Positions 23,171 through 36,113 of a stretch of DNA of 64,000 bases are shown here, in pieces. A program made the position numbers and the translations under genes. Location of the stretch: positions 56,067,656-56,131,655 of the forward strand of contig JANVCC010000018.1 of the NCBI GenBank assembly GCA_025345505.1. Reading direction: 5' to 3'. The notes below the pieces were generated by a model, which saw only the letters and a program-made list of their open reading frames with translations, did not search any database and was not told the origin of the DNA. The stretch is from Todiramphus chloris collaris. Lineage: Eukaryota; Chordata; Aves; Coraciiformes; Alcedinidae. The stretch's first letter is position 1. Each line of letters begins with the position of its first letter.

Positions 23171-23717
23171 GGGCAGGCAGGAGTAGCTCATACTTCAGGC
23201 AAAAGTGGCCATACCGGTGACCTTTAGAGTACTTAAAAAAACAAACAACAGTAAAAGGTGTAAACTCAGGTAATTACTCAGAGAACAGAGGGTAGTTACT
23301 GGAGTTGCTGCCCTCAGCGCCTTACGTTATTTGGGGGTCTCCTGGAGCCTGGCTACGAGCACACCCATCGCTTTTGCAAGCGGAATGAACAACACAATTA
23401 CTTTCCAATTTGTCCGTTTTCGAAATACATTGCATTTCCTTGCTGTTTTGATATTGCCAACTGAAATAGCAGGTGACCGTTTCAATGTAGCAATGAAATA
23501 CTCTCCTTTCAGAAGCAAAAAACAACAACCAACATCCTCAGTTTGCCAGGTATCAACAGAGTATTTCTATTTTTGCTTGTATGTATACTTAAACACACTC
23601 CCAAATAAATAATAAAGCCCAGACAAGACTTTGGTGACCATTTTACGGTTTATCTTCCCACAGCAAACAAGAATCACGGACTGGGAAAGATGTCAGTTTT
23701 ACATTTGTGCACAATCA
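23171..23717. other. Intergenic, nothing recognised
   Basis: Between the CpG island and an old CR1. Three overlapping ORFs of 63-93 codons have no recognisable similarity. Confidence 0.5.
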
Positions 23718-25030
23718 TAAATAGGTTGATTGGAAAGGACCTCTGGGTGTTGCATAGTCCAGCCTGGCTGCTGAAAGTAAATCACATTGGTTGCACTTTT
23801 GTCTTGACAGCTCTTGAAACCATCAAAAATAAAAATTCCATACTTTGCCCTGGTTAGCTAGCTCCCAAGTAAATAATTTGTTTTATACCTTCTTCTGTGG
23901 ACCTCCTGAGCCACTTCTGCTCATGGTTTCCTCGTGAATTGCCTACCACTACCCAGGAGACTTTAGCTCTGTTTGATTTGTAAACCCCCTTCAAGTAGTT
24001 GCAGGCTGCTGTTAGATGACCCTTTATCCTCTTCCACAGGCAAGACAGGACCAGGATCCCTCAGCCCCTCCTTCATGGTCATGTGATGTAGATCCTGATC
24101 ATCTTGGTAGCCTTCACTGGAGATGGCCCAACTAGATCTGGGGATGCAACAAACTGGGCCCTGTGTCCAGCCAAGACCCTCACCAACACCAAGCAGAGTG
24201 GAACAGTAATTTAAATCAGTGTATTGGCCATGCTCCTTCTAAAGTGGGCTACTGTGTGATTTGCCATCTTTGGGATGAGTGCATGCTGTTTGCTCATATT
24301 GGACTTGGCTTTCCCATAACCCCAGATCCTTTTTGGCAAAGCCAGCCCATTTCTTCCTACATGTTACCAATGGAAGGACTTCTTCTGCCTTAGGTGCAGG
24401 GCTGAGCATTTCTCCTTGTTCACGTTTCTCCTTGTTGAATGTGTTAAGTCTTATGCAAGCCCAGTCCTTAAGCTTCTCAAAGTCCCTCAGAACTGTAGCT
24501 CTAACATTTAGTGTGTCAACCAGCCACCCTAACTTAGCAGAGGGGTGTATCCTGTCCCATGTCCAGGTTTTGATTAAGACAATTAACTATATGCGCCTTG
24601 GTAGCAATTCCTAGAGTAGTCAGCTTGTTATGGGCCTTCAGGCAGATGGCCAAGCCACCAGCTGCCACCCACTGAGCCCATCAGCCTAGGCAGTTCTCAG
24701 TGCATCTAACAACCAGCTTGTTCATGCCATATTTCCCCCGTTTGTGAGTGAAAATGCTGCGGGAAATTATTTCAGAATCTGTACTGAAGATCTATCATAT
24801 CCACCATTCCCTCTTAGTCCATGTTGCCAGCTGTTTCACCACAGGATGCAATCAGGTTGGCCAAGTGTGATTTGTCTTTCATAAATCTGTGCCAGCTGTT
24901 TTTGGTTGTAGCCTTGTCCTTTATAGCTGTCTTTCCTAGAGACGTGCATCAACTTTCTTTCTGTCTCTTGTAATTTCTGTGGCTGCAAACAGAATGTGGT
25001 TTTCTGAATGGTTGTCAAATACCTTCTGAA
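23718..25030 (-). repeat. Ancient CR1 LINE, 3' half, heavily diverged
   Basis: In antisense order, left to right: the 3'-end block GGAAAGGACCTCTGGG, then TGATCATCTTGGTAGCC, ACCCTCACCAACACCAAGCA, the GCATTTCTCCTTGTT block, GTCCCTCAGAACTGTAGC, and far right CACAGGATGCAATCAGGTTG and TTTCATAAATCTGTGCC. These follow the order of a CR1 reverse-transcriptase 3' half. It is clearly older than the copies at 27.3 and 28.5 kb. Some stretches in the middle are not recognisable. Confidence 0.75.
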
Positions 25031-25735
25031 CTCAGGCAATCATAAAAATAACACATAGTGATTTAATAATTTTAATTTTAAATAAGTTGCTGTTTCTAGT
25101 TCAGGAATGCTACTTTTAAGGCTAGCTGATAACAGAGGCTTCGTCTTTTAACCCTCCCTGAATCTTTCCATTCAATGCACGTGTTCAACATTCACAGCAC
25201 TCTAAATCCAGTAGTCCGTTTGCTTTTGCAGATTCTTTAATTTAAATTATTTAATATAGATGAGCCTTGTACAGCACACACGAGGAGGCATGATTTTCAG
25301 TTTTATTGTGTGAAAATAGCTTTGCCACTGGTGTCCTTAAGACACTTTCTAGAACAAACTCTTCTATGACATTCATGGGGCTGAGCTCACAGGCCCTCCT
25401 CACCTTGGCTGTCCATCTGTCTGAGAGAACACTAGCAAAAGCAGTATACCTGCCTTCACAGATTGATTTTCTAATGCACTTAATAGCTCTGCTCCATTTG
25501 AAGCCTTTGGAGCTCTGGAGACCGGAGGTTTCCTATGGTGCTGGGAAGAACAGAAAACTACGGAGCAACAAGATGGCAACAACATCTTTTAACATTGTGG
25601 TAGACAACAATTTCTCAGGCATCAGCTATAAATCATGTCTTGGGTTTTTGGTTTTTTTTTTGGCACAGATTTCTTTAAAAGTGTTCACTAACATACATAC
25701 CATTTGTCTGGGATAAATTGCACACAAGATACATT
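25031..25735. other. Intergenic, nothing recognised
   Basis: AT-rich, no repeat family seen. A 136-codon plus-strand ORF (25,306-25,716) has no domain that I recognise. Confidence 0.5.
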
Positions 25736-25940
25736 TGTACTTGATACAACTATTGTAATTCTTTTATATTTATGCAATTTTTGTATTTATGTCATTTTTT
25801 TTTCTATTCTGTGTAACTTTTTGTATTTATGTATTTTTTAATATGTGTAATTTTTGTACTTATGTAATTTTTGTATTCTTTGTAATTTTTTGTATGTATG
25901 TATTTTTGTAGTATTTGTAGTATTTTGCGTTCAATTTCTC
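25736..25940 (+). repeat. AT-rich imperfect tandem repeat (TGTAATTTTTGTATTTATG-like)
   Basis: Repeated variants of a roughly 20-28 base unit containing TGTAA, TTTTTGTA and TTATGTA. At least six degenerate copies can be seen; copies differ by small changes in T-run length. Confidence 0.75.
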
Positions 25941-27318
25941 GTCTCTGTATTTAATTAAATGTATTTATGTGATATATATGTAGCATAACTTCCATAATAT
26001 TTATAAATTTTGTAGTATTTGTATGTATACAGTTCTTCCGCATGAACTTTGTATTCTGTTGCTGCATAATTCTTATTTCACTAGGTTTCTACCCAGTCAT
26101 TCTAAGAGGTATAGTTTATGAGCTTTTCCTAGTACTTATCAAATGCATCCTATGCAGTATTAGATGCATAGACTCTGTAGGTTGAAGGACCGTAATATAG
26201 CACAAATTTTAGCTCTATTAAAATCTGATGTAATTTTATTCTTGACTAAGTAGCCTGAAAACAGAAACAAATTTGGGATGCTCAGATCTTTGCAATTTTA
26301 AGCAGCTTTTTTATTTAATTCAGAAACTTTAGGAAGGATTTGCAGAGTCTCCCTACAGGATATTAAGATAGTGTTATGGCTTAAATCTGAGTCTTTCATC
26401 AGTCTCAGATGGCTTTTTTTCGCCTATCTTTTTCCGGAACAGATGGCAATTCCAAAGGAGAAATACAAAATTAGGCGGTTTGTTACCACAGAGTAATTAA
26501 TACTCAGTAGCTGGAGATGGCGCTCTCTGCCCACAAATTTTTGCTTCGACCACATTTGCAGCTGAAATTGTGCTTCCGTTTCTTTAAGAAGTAGCACACT
26601 TTGCTAAGATGAAAATCATCTCCACCAATGCCAGATGACTGGGGACAGACCCATTCACTACTCATAAGGTGGATCTTAATCAACTTGTGGTTTACATAAC
26701 GTAACGCCAACAGTAACACATGGGATTTCGAAAACTCTTACGTGTTCTGTCAACGTGGACACTGCAAACCCTGTGTTGCGAAATAACTTCAGTATAATTA
26801 CTTGATTGAATTCATTTGTTACCATCTGGCAGAAGAACCAAAAAAACCCCAACCAAACAAAAACAAAACAAAACAAAAAACCAAAAGCAAACAAACAAAA
26901 AAGTGTAATTTATTGGATATAGCAAAATGGTTGCGTAATCACAGACTCAACAGGCAGGAGCGACAGCCCTGATGTTCTTCTTAAAAGCAAAAAGATTGAA
27001 GAGCACCTGCCAGACACTGTAAATGGTGATTTTAGCTCTTCAGACTGTATTATATCTTTCTTTACCTGAGGCAATCTCAGCAACGATGTAGGGGTAGCTA
27101 GTGAAAATGTGTTGCAACAGTCCTCAGTAATGGTACAGAAAAGAGCAGAGCACTGGAGCAACAGGTACGTGTGTACCTCATGGCCCTCTCCTCTCTGTCA
27201 CACACCGTGTACATGCTGGCCTGTGGGTCCTTGTGCTCAGGGAGCCCCATCCTGCCCTACAAAGGCTGTCAAAGCGGGCGAGAGACACTGCACACTGATG
27301 TCTATGCCAAGGACTGGA
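25941..27318. other. Intergenic with an A-rich repeat at 26,835-26,905
   Basis: Mostly ordinary AT-rich sequence. A CAAAA/CCAAA low-complexity stretch lies at 26,835-26,905. ORFs here are short and unrecognised. Confidence 0.55.
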
Positions 27319-27643
27319 CATAGAATCATAGATTCGTAGAATGGTAGATGTTGGAAGGGACCTCTGGACATCATCGGGTCCAACTCCCCTGACAGCAGAG
27401 GATCACCTAGGGCAGGCCACACAGGAACAGATCCAGGCAAGTTTTGAAAATCTCCAGGGAAGGAGACTCCACAATCTCTCTGGGCAGCCTGTTCCCATGC
27501 TCCATCACTCTCACAGTCACGAAGTTTTTCCTCATGTTGAAGTGAAACTTCCCGTGTTCCAGTTTGTGACCGTTACAACTTGTCCTATCCCAGGGCACCA
27601 CTGAAAAGAGACCGGCCCCTTCTACTTGACACTCAGAACAGCA
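27319..27643 (-). repeat. CR1 LINE, 3' fragment
   Basis: The left end carries the CR1 terminal repeat in antisense (GAATCATAGATTCGTAGAAT), then GGAAGGGACCTCTGG, GTCCAACTCCCC, CTCTGGGCAGCCTGTTCCC and GAAGTTTTTCCTCATGTTG. About 325 bases, 5'-truncated, moderate divergence. Confidence 0.9.
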
Positions 27644-28480
27644 TCTTCTGCTGAGACTTCTTCTACAGCTCAGGCAGGGAAGGTCATAGGAAGTAGTTTA
27701 ACATCGACAGTGTTAACTGTGGTCTGGTTATATCTGTAAATATTGGCCAAATCCAGCCTAGGGGTAAGTGAAAGACAATTCGTGCTGGTCATTCACACTT
27801 GTTGGACCACAGAGACTAGTGTTTCAGGATGGGTCCATCATTTGGGTTTGTGCAGGAGGGCCGGTATCTGTGTCTTATTGGAGCGATGGCTGTCACCAAG
27901 CTTTGTAGAATTTTGGTTCCAAATATGTGCATGGGAACTGGTTCATACAGTTAAATGCATGTGGCTTACAAACAGGCTAGACCTCCCTTGTGTGGTGTTC
28001 ATTAAGAGATGCTGCTGTGAAGGTCAGTGTTGATGGTCTGTCTGTTGGTATCTGTAGAGCTCCGGGTTCTTCTGGAGTTACAGTGTCAGAAAACCTGCCA
28101 AATGTGACAGGAGTTACAGTGTCAGAAAACCTGTCAAATGTGACAGGCTGTGTTTGGGGGCAATCTCTGTGTGCAAACTGGCAGTCATTTGTGGAGCAAC
28201 CCAGCGGGCTGTTTTCTTTCCTGTGATCCAGACATGGCTGCGATCTGGGACCATACCTGCAGCTGCATAGCATGGAGGGAGGAGGGACAGTGCAGAGGAG
28301 GACTGCTCTACCTACATTTTCCCAGCAGTGCTGCAGCTGCTCCGTCACGTGAGGCAGTGCACCACAGCCACCACATCAGAATAACTGTGGGAACAAAAAG
28401 GAAACAAGGAGATTGTTTCAGTCTTTGGTGAAACGTGAACATCAATGGAAGGTGTATGAGAAGGCTGAGGAGGAAGTATG
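27644..28480. other. Intergenic between two CR1 copies
   Basis: Contains a perfect-phase 36-bp duplication (28,074-28,145). ORFs of up to 123 codons on both strands are unrecognised. Confidence 0.5.
28074..28145 (+). repeat. 36-bp tandem duplication
   Basis: Two adjacent 36-base units (28,074-28,109 and 28,110-28,145) beginning GGAGTTACAGTGTCAG, differing by a single C/T. The high identity suggests a recent duplication. Confidence 0.92.
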
Positions 28481-29750
28481 GAATCACAGAATCACAGAGT
28501 GGTAGCAGTTAGAAGGGACCTCTGGAGATCACCTAGTCCAAACCCCCTGCTAAAGCTGATTTATCTATAGCAGATTTCCCATGACTGCATCCAGATGGGT
28601 TTTTAATATCTCCAGAGAAGGAGACTCCAGAACCTATCTGGGCAGCCTGTTGCAGTGCTCCGTCACCCTCAAAGTAAAGTTTATCCTTATGTTTAAGTGG
28701 AACTTCCTATGTTCCAGTTTGTGCCCATTTCCCCTTGTCTTGGGCAACACTGAAATGAGTCTGTGCCCATCCTCTTGACACCTGCCCTTTAGGTGTTTAC
28801 AATCAGTGACAAGATCTGCTCTTGTTCTTCTCCAGGCTAAACAGCCCAAGGTCTCTCAGCCTTTCCTCATACAAGAGATGGTCCAGTCCCCTAATCATCT
28901 TTGTAGACCTCCATTGGATTGTCTCCAGTAGTTCTCCATCTCTATGAACTGGGGAACCTGGAACTGGGGAGTCTAGAACTGGACACAGTACTCCAGATTT
29001 GGCCTGACTAGGGCAGAGCAGAGGGGGAGGAGAATCTCCCTCAACCTGCTGGCCACACTCTTCTTGGCTACAAGAGCACATTGCTGGCTCATAGTTAACC
29101 TGTTATTCACCAGCACTCCCAGGTCCTTCTCTGTGGAGCTGCCTTCCAGTAGGTCAACCCCTAACCTGTATTGGTGCATGGGGTTATTCCTCCCAAGGTG
29201 CTGGACTCTACACTTGCCTTTGTTGAACTTTATCAGTTTCCCCTCCACTCAACCCTCCAGCCTGTCCATGTTTTGTTGAATGGCTGCACAGCCCTCTGAT
29301 GTGTCAGCCACTCATCCCAGTTTTGTTTTGTATCATCTTCATACTTGCTGAGGGTACCCTCCATCCCTTCTTCCAGGTCACTAATGAACATACTGAACAA
29401 GACTGGACCCAGTACTGATCCCTGGGGAACACCACTGGCTACAGGTCTCCAACCAAACTCTGTGCTGCTGATGACAACCCTCTGAGCTATGTCATTCAGC
29501 CAGTTCTCAATCTATCTCACTGTCCACTCATCTAACCCCACTTCATAAGCTTTCCTATGAGGATGTTTATTGGAGACAGTGTCAAAAGCCTTGCTGAAGT
29601 TGAGGTAGATAACATCCACTGCTCTCCCTTCACCTACTCACCCAGTTATGACATCACAGAAGTCTATCAGATTGGTCAGACATGTTTTCCCCTTGGTGAA
29701 TACACATTGACCACTCCTGAAAACATTTATTGTAGTCTTTCTATAGCCAG
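28481..29750 (-). repeat. CR1 LINE, 1.27-kb 3' part with reverse-transcriptase C-terminus
   Basis: The antisense 3' end GAATCACAGAATCACAGAG is at the left, and the 3' UTR blocks are in order. On the minus strand, 29,248-28,973 encodes the CR1 ORF2 C-terminal region, including [17 protein letters not shown], then [25 protein letters not shown] and [13 protein letters not shown]. Further reverse-transcriptase sequence continues to about 29,750, where the copy is 5'-truncated (full-length CR1 is about 4.5 kb). Relative to typical CR1, the stretch after VAKK appears to lack a short segment (usually ANGILGCIK) before SVASRLRE. The frame is broken elsewhere; the copy is inactive. Confidence 0.93.
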
Positions 29751-32700
29751 CAATAGCTGACCAGAGTAGCTCTGTTCAGTGCAGGTAACCTGTGGGATCA
29801 CTACTGAAAAGAAAAATGTTCTTCCTGATGTTGTTTGATGTTAGTCTTGGGTTTTCTGTGATTAACAAGACATTTTCTATCAGAACCCTTAGGATTAGAC
29901 TGTCTAAACCTATAAAATGAAGAAGTGGTCTGCCTTTTTTTTTTGTGTAATAGATCTACAGAGCTAGGAATAGAACTGTAGAATAGAACATTTAACACAC
30001 ACAAAAAAAGTCAATTTAAGAGCAAATCAATCTTACATGAGCAGAACATTTCTAATGTAAAAAGGCAGCTGAATTAGAGGATTAGGTCACACTGGCCGAT
30101 TAACATCATTTGATCTTCTGCTATTGAAAATCCACTGGGCTTCTCAGAGAATGGAAGCATTCAAACTTTAAATGAAACCACAAGCCTGGCTTAGGAAAAA
30201 ACCTGCTAAACTGAAAACAACTTGCCTTACTTCAGTAATCGTCGGTTTCTCCCTGCTGCTGGGGGATGCATCCAAATCAGGATTTAGAAATCCCTCACAT
30301 TTTATAAAACAAAGAAGGGCTGCAAAACTGAATGAGGGCATCTCGGGCATCACCTGAGAGAAGCTTACGTGCACAATCACAGAACATCATGCGAAGCTTG
30401 CCTTGCTTTGCCATATTGTATTTAATTCTTGTTTAAAGGTGGAAAGAAGATAGTCAAACATCTGTTTGATGTTTATTTTCTTTGTAACACCTTCACTGTC
30501 CGTTTTGAATTTTAACTTTCACGGGGGCAGGGGGGAAGAGGTGACAATTAAAATGAGGCTTGCCCTGGACTGCAAGTCCCACTCAGGATCTGAGCAGTAC
30601 ACACTAATGACATTTGATAAGAAAGCAAGAGAGGAAGGGAGTTCTGGTTACATTTGTTATTTTTTAAAATTATATTTGTTTTAACTTGAATGAGTAATGA
30701 AATTTTTAATGAAGGAAACCTTTGTTAAAGTTTTAACTCTTGCTTGGGAGCCTCCAAGGAGGATCATAGCAGATCAGCCTTGATCTTCTGGAATTTTCTA
30801 AAGGAAAACAAAAAGGAAGGAGCCTTTTTATGATATAATTAAGCCCTTAGTCACTGAAACATCAAGAAGAACAGTAAACCCTGCTTAAGAAAAAAAAAAA
30901 AAAAATCTCTGTCTACCTCTCATATCTTTTCCATTAAAAAGTTTATACTGTTTTCACTTATTGTGCTTAAGTGAGTTTTGAAGGTATTTTTACAGTCCCC
31001 TGTCACTGTCAACACTCAGTAAAGTAAATAGCAAGCAGACAGAAATTAAAGAAATTATTTCCTATCTCTAATGACCTGATGATCAGTTTGCTCAAAGGGT
31101 TCTTCTGTGCTCTTTGGAAAGTATTAACCGTTATTCATGAGCAGTGTCCTTTTTTAATTATTTGTAAAAAAATGCTTATTTAGGATCTATGATGTAGTTT
31201 TCATTCATGGTGCTATTTCAGTTGCTATATGAGGGGAAAAGCAATATTTTAATATATGGAAAACTACAAATAGTCATTCCCCCAGTCATGCTTTTAGTCA
31301 CTGCATGTTCATATAATGAGCACACAGATCCTGCTCTATCTACTGCGTCTTCAGCAGTCTCCCAAATGCCAGCCAAGTCAGACTCTAGTCAGCTTCCAAA
31401 ATCAGATGTGATCAGGCATGTAACAATGTAAAGAAAAATAAACTCTGAAAGGCACTCTGAGTTATAATGTAATTTTTTTCTGACATACGAGAAAGAACAA
31501 AATGGGAGTTTTATCACAGCTCTGCTTCCTTTTGAGTGCCCCCACCCACCCTTATTACTGTGAGCAATGTTTTCTCAAAATAAAGGCACACTGATTTGTT
31601 TGTTATTTTAGGCTCTGAGAAGAAGGTCAGACTGGAACGCTGTCCAAATATACGCCTCTGGTCCCATTAAGGACCTGTAAGCGTACTTATCTCCATCCGT
31701 TGCAAATCAGTTCATTGTCTTACAGAGAGCTCACGATACTATATAACTCTGTATGACACCTTATAGCTGTACGTGCCCGCGCACCCTTGCAGGATCCAAG
31801 CCTCTTCATTCCTGTCAGTTCTCACACAGGGGGAGACATGCACGCAATTAGCTGCATTGGCCTCATGCTCCCCCACTGCTTGGTGATTATTTTGCTGGCT
31901 GGTGACAGGGCTTTGAAGCCTCCCTTCGTCTCTGTCACCCTGCATGGCAGCTGCATCTGGGCAGCCTGATTTGTGCTCTGCCAGCCCCCCAGGTCAGGGG
32001 TACAGCCCTGATGCCACAGGGCTCCGCTGCAGGCGCTGCTGCACAGAGGCTGCTGATAGCAGGACCCATAGGCACAGCTGGAGGCTGTGCCCTCTCCTCT
32101 CTCATGTGACCGATGCAGCTCCAGTGCTAATAACAACAAAAAAAACAAACAAAAATTCTCCTTGCTATTTTTGTCAAATATTTTGAGATCCTCAGACGTT
32201 GCCGGACAAAACACATCAGCTATTGGCATGCTCTTGCTAATCCACAGGAACTTTTTGCACGGGCCTCTGCTTTCTAACCTGAGATTTACTTTAATTATCC
32301 ATTATTTTGTCTTCCTCCCTGTAAGCCTCTCACCGAATGCATTGTGCCACCCAGCATATTAGTCAATCATCACAGCTTATGGAGCGCTATACTTTTACAT
32401 CTTGGCTTCGGTGTCATTCATGTGCACCGAGTGGAGACAGCAAGCAGTTCTAAGACGCAGGGTAGATTTAAGCATGCTAGGGCCTGTCTGTCCCGATAGT
32501 AAATAGCTTTGCTGACATTTAAGCTGCACACGGCTTGATGTTAGGTCAAACAAAAATGTCACACTATAATCACTTTTTAAATAGCTGTTTCCGGCTCAGT
32601 TAGTACTGTATAGTTCCAGAAGAGAAAGCACTTACAAGCTGACAGACAGAAAGAGGAACCGTCTGTATAGGATGTTTGCCTAATCCCATCCCTGCCCTTG

Positions 32701-35324
32701 CCTGTCAGGCCTGGAGGCTTTGTTTGAAAAAAAAAAAAAAAAAATAAAAGCATATACAATTTAATGCCACCGTACTTTTCATCTGAGCAGACTCTAAAGA
32801 AAACTCATGCATAAGTTCTGGGGAGAGCCCTTTGATGTAGCTCTGAGGGGTTTGGGTGGCCCAGGGGGGACCCTGCCCTCAGCAGCATTTGGGGTTGATA
32901 CCGTGTCTTGGGGAACTGTGCTGCTGAGATGCCACTGCTGGGAGGAGACACAGAGGTAAAATCCTAATGAGCTTTGACAGCTGAAAATGTGAGGGTTTTC
33001 ACATTCCCTGATTCCGCTCCTTAAATCAGCCTCTACCTCTGAACCGGTCTGTGGAGGACATGGACTACAGGGGAAGCCATGCAAGACTAGCCTCCTTTCT
33101 CAGCCATCCCAGTTTGGTGTGTGACTGTCTCCGTGTGGTTTCACTGAGGCTTTGTCATCCCACCCTGCCCTACACGAGCAGTAGCATTCCCTCGGGGCAC
33201 AGCAGTGGCTTGCCATGGGACACAGCAGTAGTCCCCAGAGGCCAAGTACCCTAGCCACTTGGATGGGGCAGCGGGTCAGGGTACCCTGTGGTGAGGCTGA
33301 GGTATGTATGTGGCTTTCCCCTTCGAAGCCCAGAATGGCTGGAGGGAACACCTGCCTGAAACTACTTGGAGGCATGTCTGTGAAGTAGCTCCTTCTTACC
33401 ACTCACACTTTCTTAAAATGAGCCCTATGTGAAGCACTACCCACCTTCAGCTTTTGTCTTTTGCCCCACAAGCCCTCCTGGAGGTTATGAACAGTTTGTT
33501 TTGTGGCAATGGATGGCAGTAATCAGAAGGTGACAGGTTTCCATTATCGAACAGTTGTAGAAGGCAAAGCATGAGAGATCTACAAAGGTGAACGACAGTG
33601 CATGGTCTTTTGTCCAGGAAGAATGGTGCTGGAGAAGCCATGAAGGGAGAAACCAGTCAGGGAATAAAGCAGTCTTGTCATCAGCAGTTTAGCAGGAAGG
33701 AGGAAGGAAGGAGGAAACCAGCCCTTCTTGACTTCCACTGTAACCTTTTTGTTCTTAATTTGATCTCTGGCTCTATTATTTCTAACAAGCTGGGAAGCTG
33801 AGAAGGTGCTATAGACATGACTGAATGCCACCATGAGAGTTAAGCCTGAGCCTTGAACACCTCTGACTGCTGCTTCACGGAGGTTTCTGACTCTGGCTTG
33901 TAGGTTTTACTTGGAAGTCCTGCTTGTAAATCTTTTCCTTTCCTGATGATGTCAAAACAGTGGCACCAACCTGAGTATGTCAACAAGAGGGTTTCCTGCT
34001 ATGTTGTTTTTTCTCAGTATTCTGAAGCAAGGTGCATGATATATTTTTTTAAATTGAAAAGCAAGTTTATTCCTGTAGAGATATATTCCCAAGCTGCATT
34101 TAGACAGTAAGCAGTAAATCTTCAGACATTCCTCATTTCGCATCATTATTACAGCAGGTGGTGGCTACTGTATAATCACATAACAATGAACATGATAGAT
34201 GAGCAAAACTCTTCCACATCCAGACTGTGGAAGACAAGCTTTTGACAAATGCAGTTACAAACTATGGGGCTTTATGAAGAGGGACATGTGAAAATTGTTA
34301 CAGCCTCCAAGAGCTAGGGCAAGATAATATTTTGTTTACCACTAGCCAACCTTTCAGCGCCAAAGTAACTCTTGTTACACCTTGAATTTGTATCAGCAAA
34401 TCCTTTTCTTTTACTCACAGTTTAACAACTGGGAATGCCTGCACTTTTGCTCAGCCACTGTTGTGAAGGCAAGTGGTTGCAGTTACCTGTGAGCTGGGGG
34501 GAGCCACTTTGGGGCTGGTGGAGAGTACATCATGACTAGGAGATGGGTAAGGAAGAAACATAGGAATGGATTATATACAGTGCCCAGTAAATTTGTGAAA
34601 AATGACCTCCTACTTGAAGTCCAACCACTTCTCCCTGCTTTAAGCCATCCGCCAGTACAAAGAGTGAAACGGGACTAGAGGAGCCAACTGGAGGTGAGCA
34701 TTCCTGAGAAAGCATAAAAAATGGCATGCACTGAAAAACAAACACTGTGATTTTATGATCTTATACAGATTCACCAGCCAAGAGGACTCAGGTTGAGGAA
34801 AAGAAAGGCCCCACCAATGATTCGGGGTGAGATTGTCTAAATATAAGTTTACACTTTATGTTGCAGAGCTCTTCTTTTGTCCTTTTTTTTTTTTTTTTTT
34901 TAACAGTTAAAACCCAGTGCAGAGTAGGGGTGGGTAACGGCAGTTTTCTTACATTTAAAATCACATAAAATCATTGTCTATGCCATAATGGACCATCAAT
35001 GAAATGCAATATTTAGAACTGTAAGGTATCCCCCCTTGTTTTGCCTATTTGTCATCAAATAAAGACTTAGAGAGCTCAGGCAAGAGAAAATTTTCTTCAG
35101 TCCTACAGCATTTAAAATTAAAACATTCAGCTGAAAGACAGTTTCTAGGGTATCAAAATTTAATAATTTAATAGTATTTTAACTATGGCAGTAATCTGTT
35201 TTGGTTTTTTTCTTGTTAAAAACACTTCCTTTCTATTGTAGAGCACATACACAATATTCAGTAGTATGTGATTAGTAGAAATGTTCATGAAACATGACAC
35301 ATTCTTTTAATGAAGATCACTTAA
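29751..35324. other. Intergenic, 5.6 kb, no gene recognised
   Basis: No CR1 or LTR seen. Contains A16 (30,890-30,905), A18 (32,727-32,744) and T19 (34,883-34,901) runs and a complex stretch at 32,190-32,560 listed as a finding. ORFs are at most 135 codons and overlap in both strands without recognisable domains. Confidence 0.5.
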
Positions 35325-35480
35325 TGGTTGAGGTTTGAAAAAGGACCCCTGGAGCTCATTGGTCCAAGCCCCCTGCTCAAAGGAGGGTCATCTAGGGCGG
35401 GTTGCCCAGGACCATGTCTGTATGGCTTTTGACTGTCTCCAGGGGTGGAGTGTCTGCAACCTCTCTTTATCATCTTCAGT
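35325..35480 (-). repeat. CR1 LINE, short 3' fragment
   Basis: Antisense CR1 blocks: GGACCCCTGGAGCTCATTGG, GTCCAAGCCCCCTGCTC, GTCATCTAGGGC and CTGTCTCCAGGGGTGGAGTG. Diverged; similarity fades near 35,480-35,510. Confidence 0.8.
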
Positions 35481-36113
35481 GACAAAATATCATCCCTTTC
35501 TGCCATCTTTGAAAAGAGAGGAATTTCCCATATGCAGCTGTTTAAATGAAAAAAATAAAAATAAAAAGGACACATGAGAATGAGAAGTAAAAAGATGTTA
35601 ACATTTCCATTTTTTGCTTTTCTGACTCCACATTCTTTAGTTATATGTAAAAAATTATGCAATGATTTTATGAAGTGCTTCTTTACACTCACAGTTTTAC
35701 TGTTTCTTAGCAAGCAGATCATAAATCCTCAAAATTTTTTCAAGCTAAGACCTGCAGCCAGGTACCATTGACATTCCCAGGGATTTTTCAGTGTTATGAA
35801 TTGTTTTCTGAGGTACTGCTGTTTTTTGTATCCCATATTGGTTGTATGGGAAATCCAATGAGGCATTATCAACCTGAATTTTTGCTGTGCAGAAGAATAC
35901 TGAATTTAACTTACCTGTCTCTTAAACTAAGGTTCTCTAGGTAAGGCAGACACTTTTTCCCCCTTCCCTTAACAAATTAATTTGGACACTTTTTCTTTAA
36001 TATATTTTATATTTTAATGCAAATTTATAATCAATTTACAGGTTGTGTGTACATATCTAAGTAGAAGACATGTGTGAGGTGTGTATCTCGGTTAGAACTT
36101 TTGACTGAGTACA

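Noticed and set aside
22341-23191. Several 82-160 codon ORFs in the CpG island, some with Ala or Pro runs
   Set aside because: GC-rich sequence has few stops. Only the 22 codons of HDDC2 exon 1 have family similarity.
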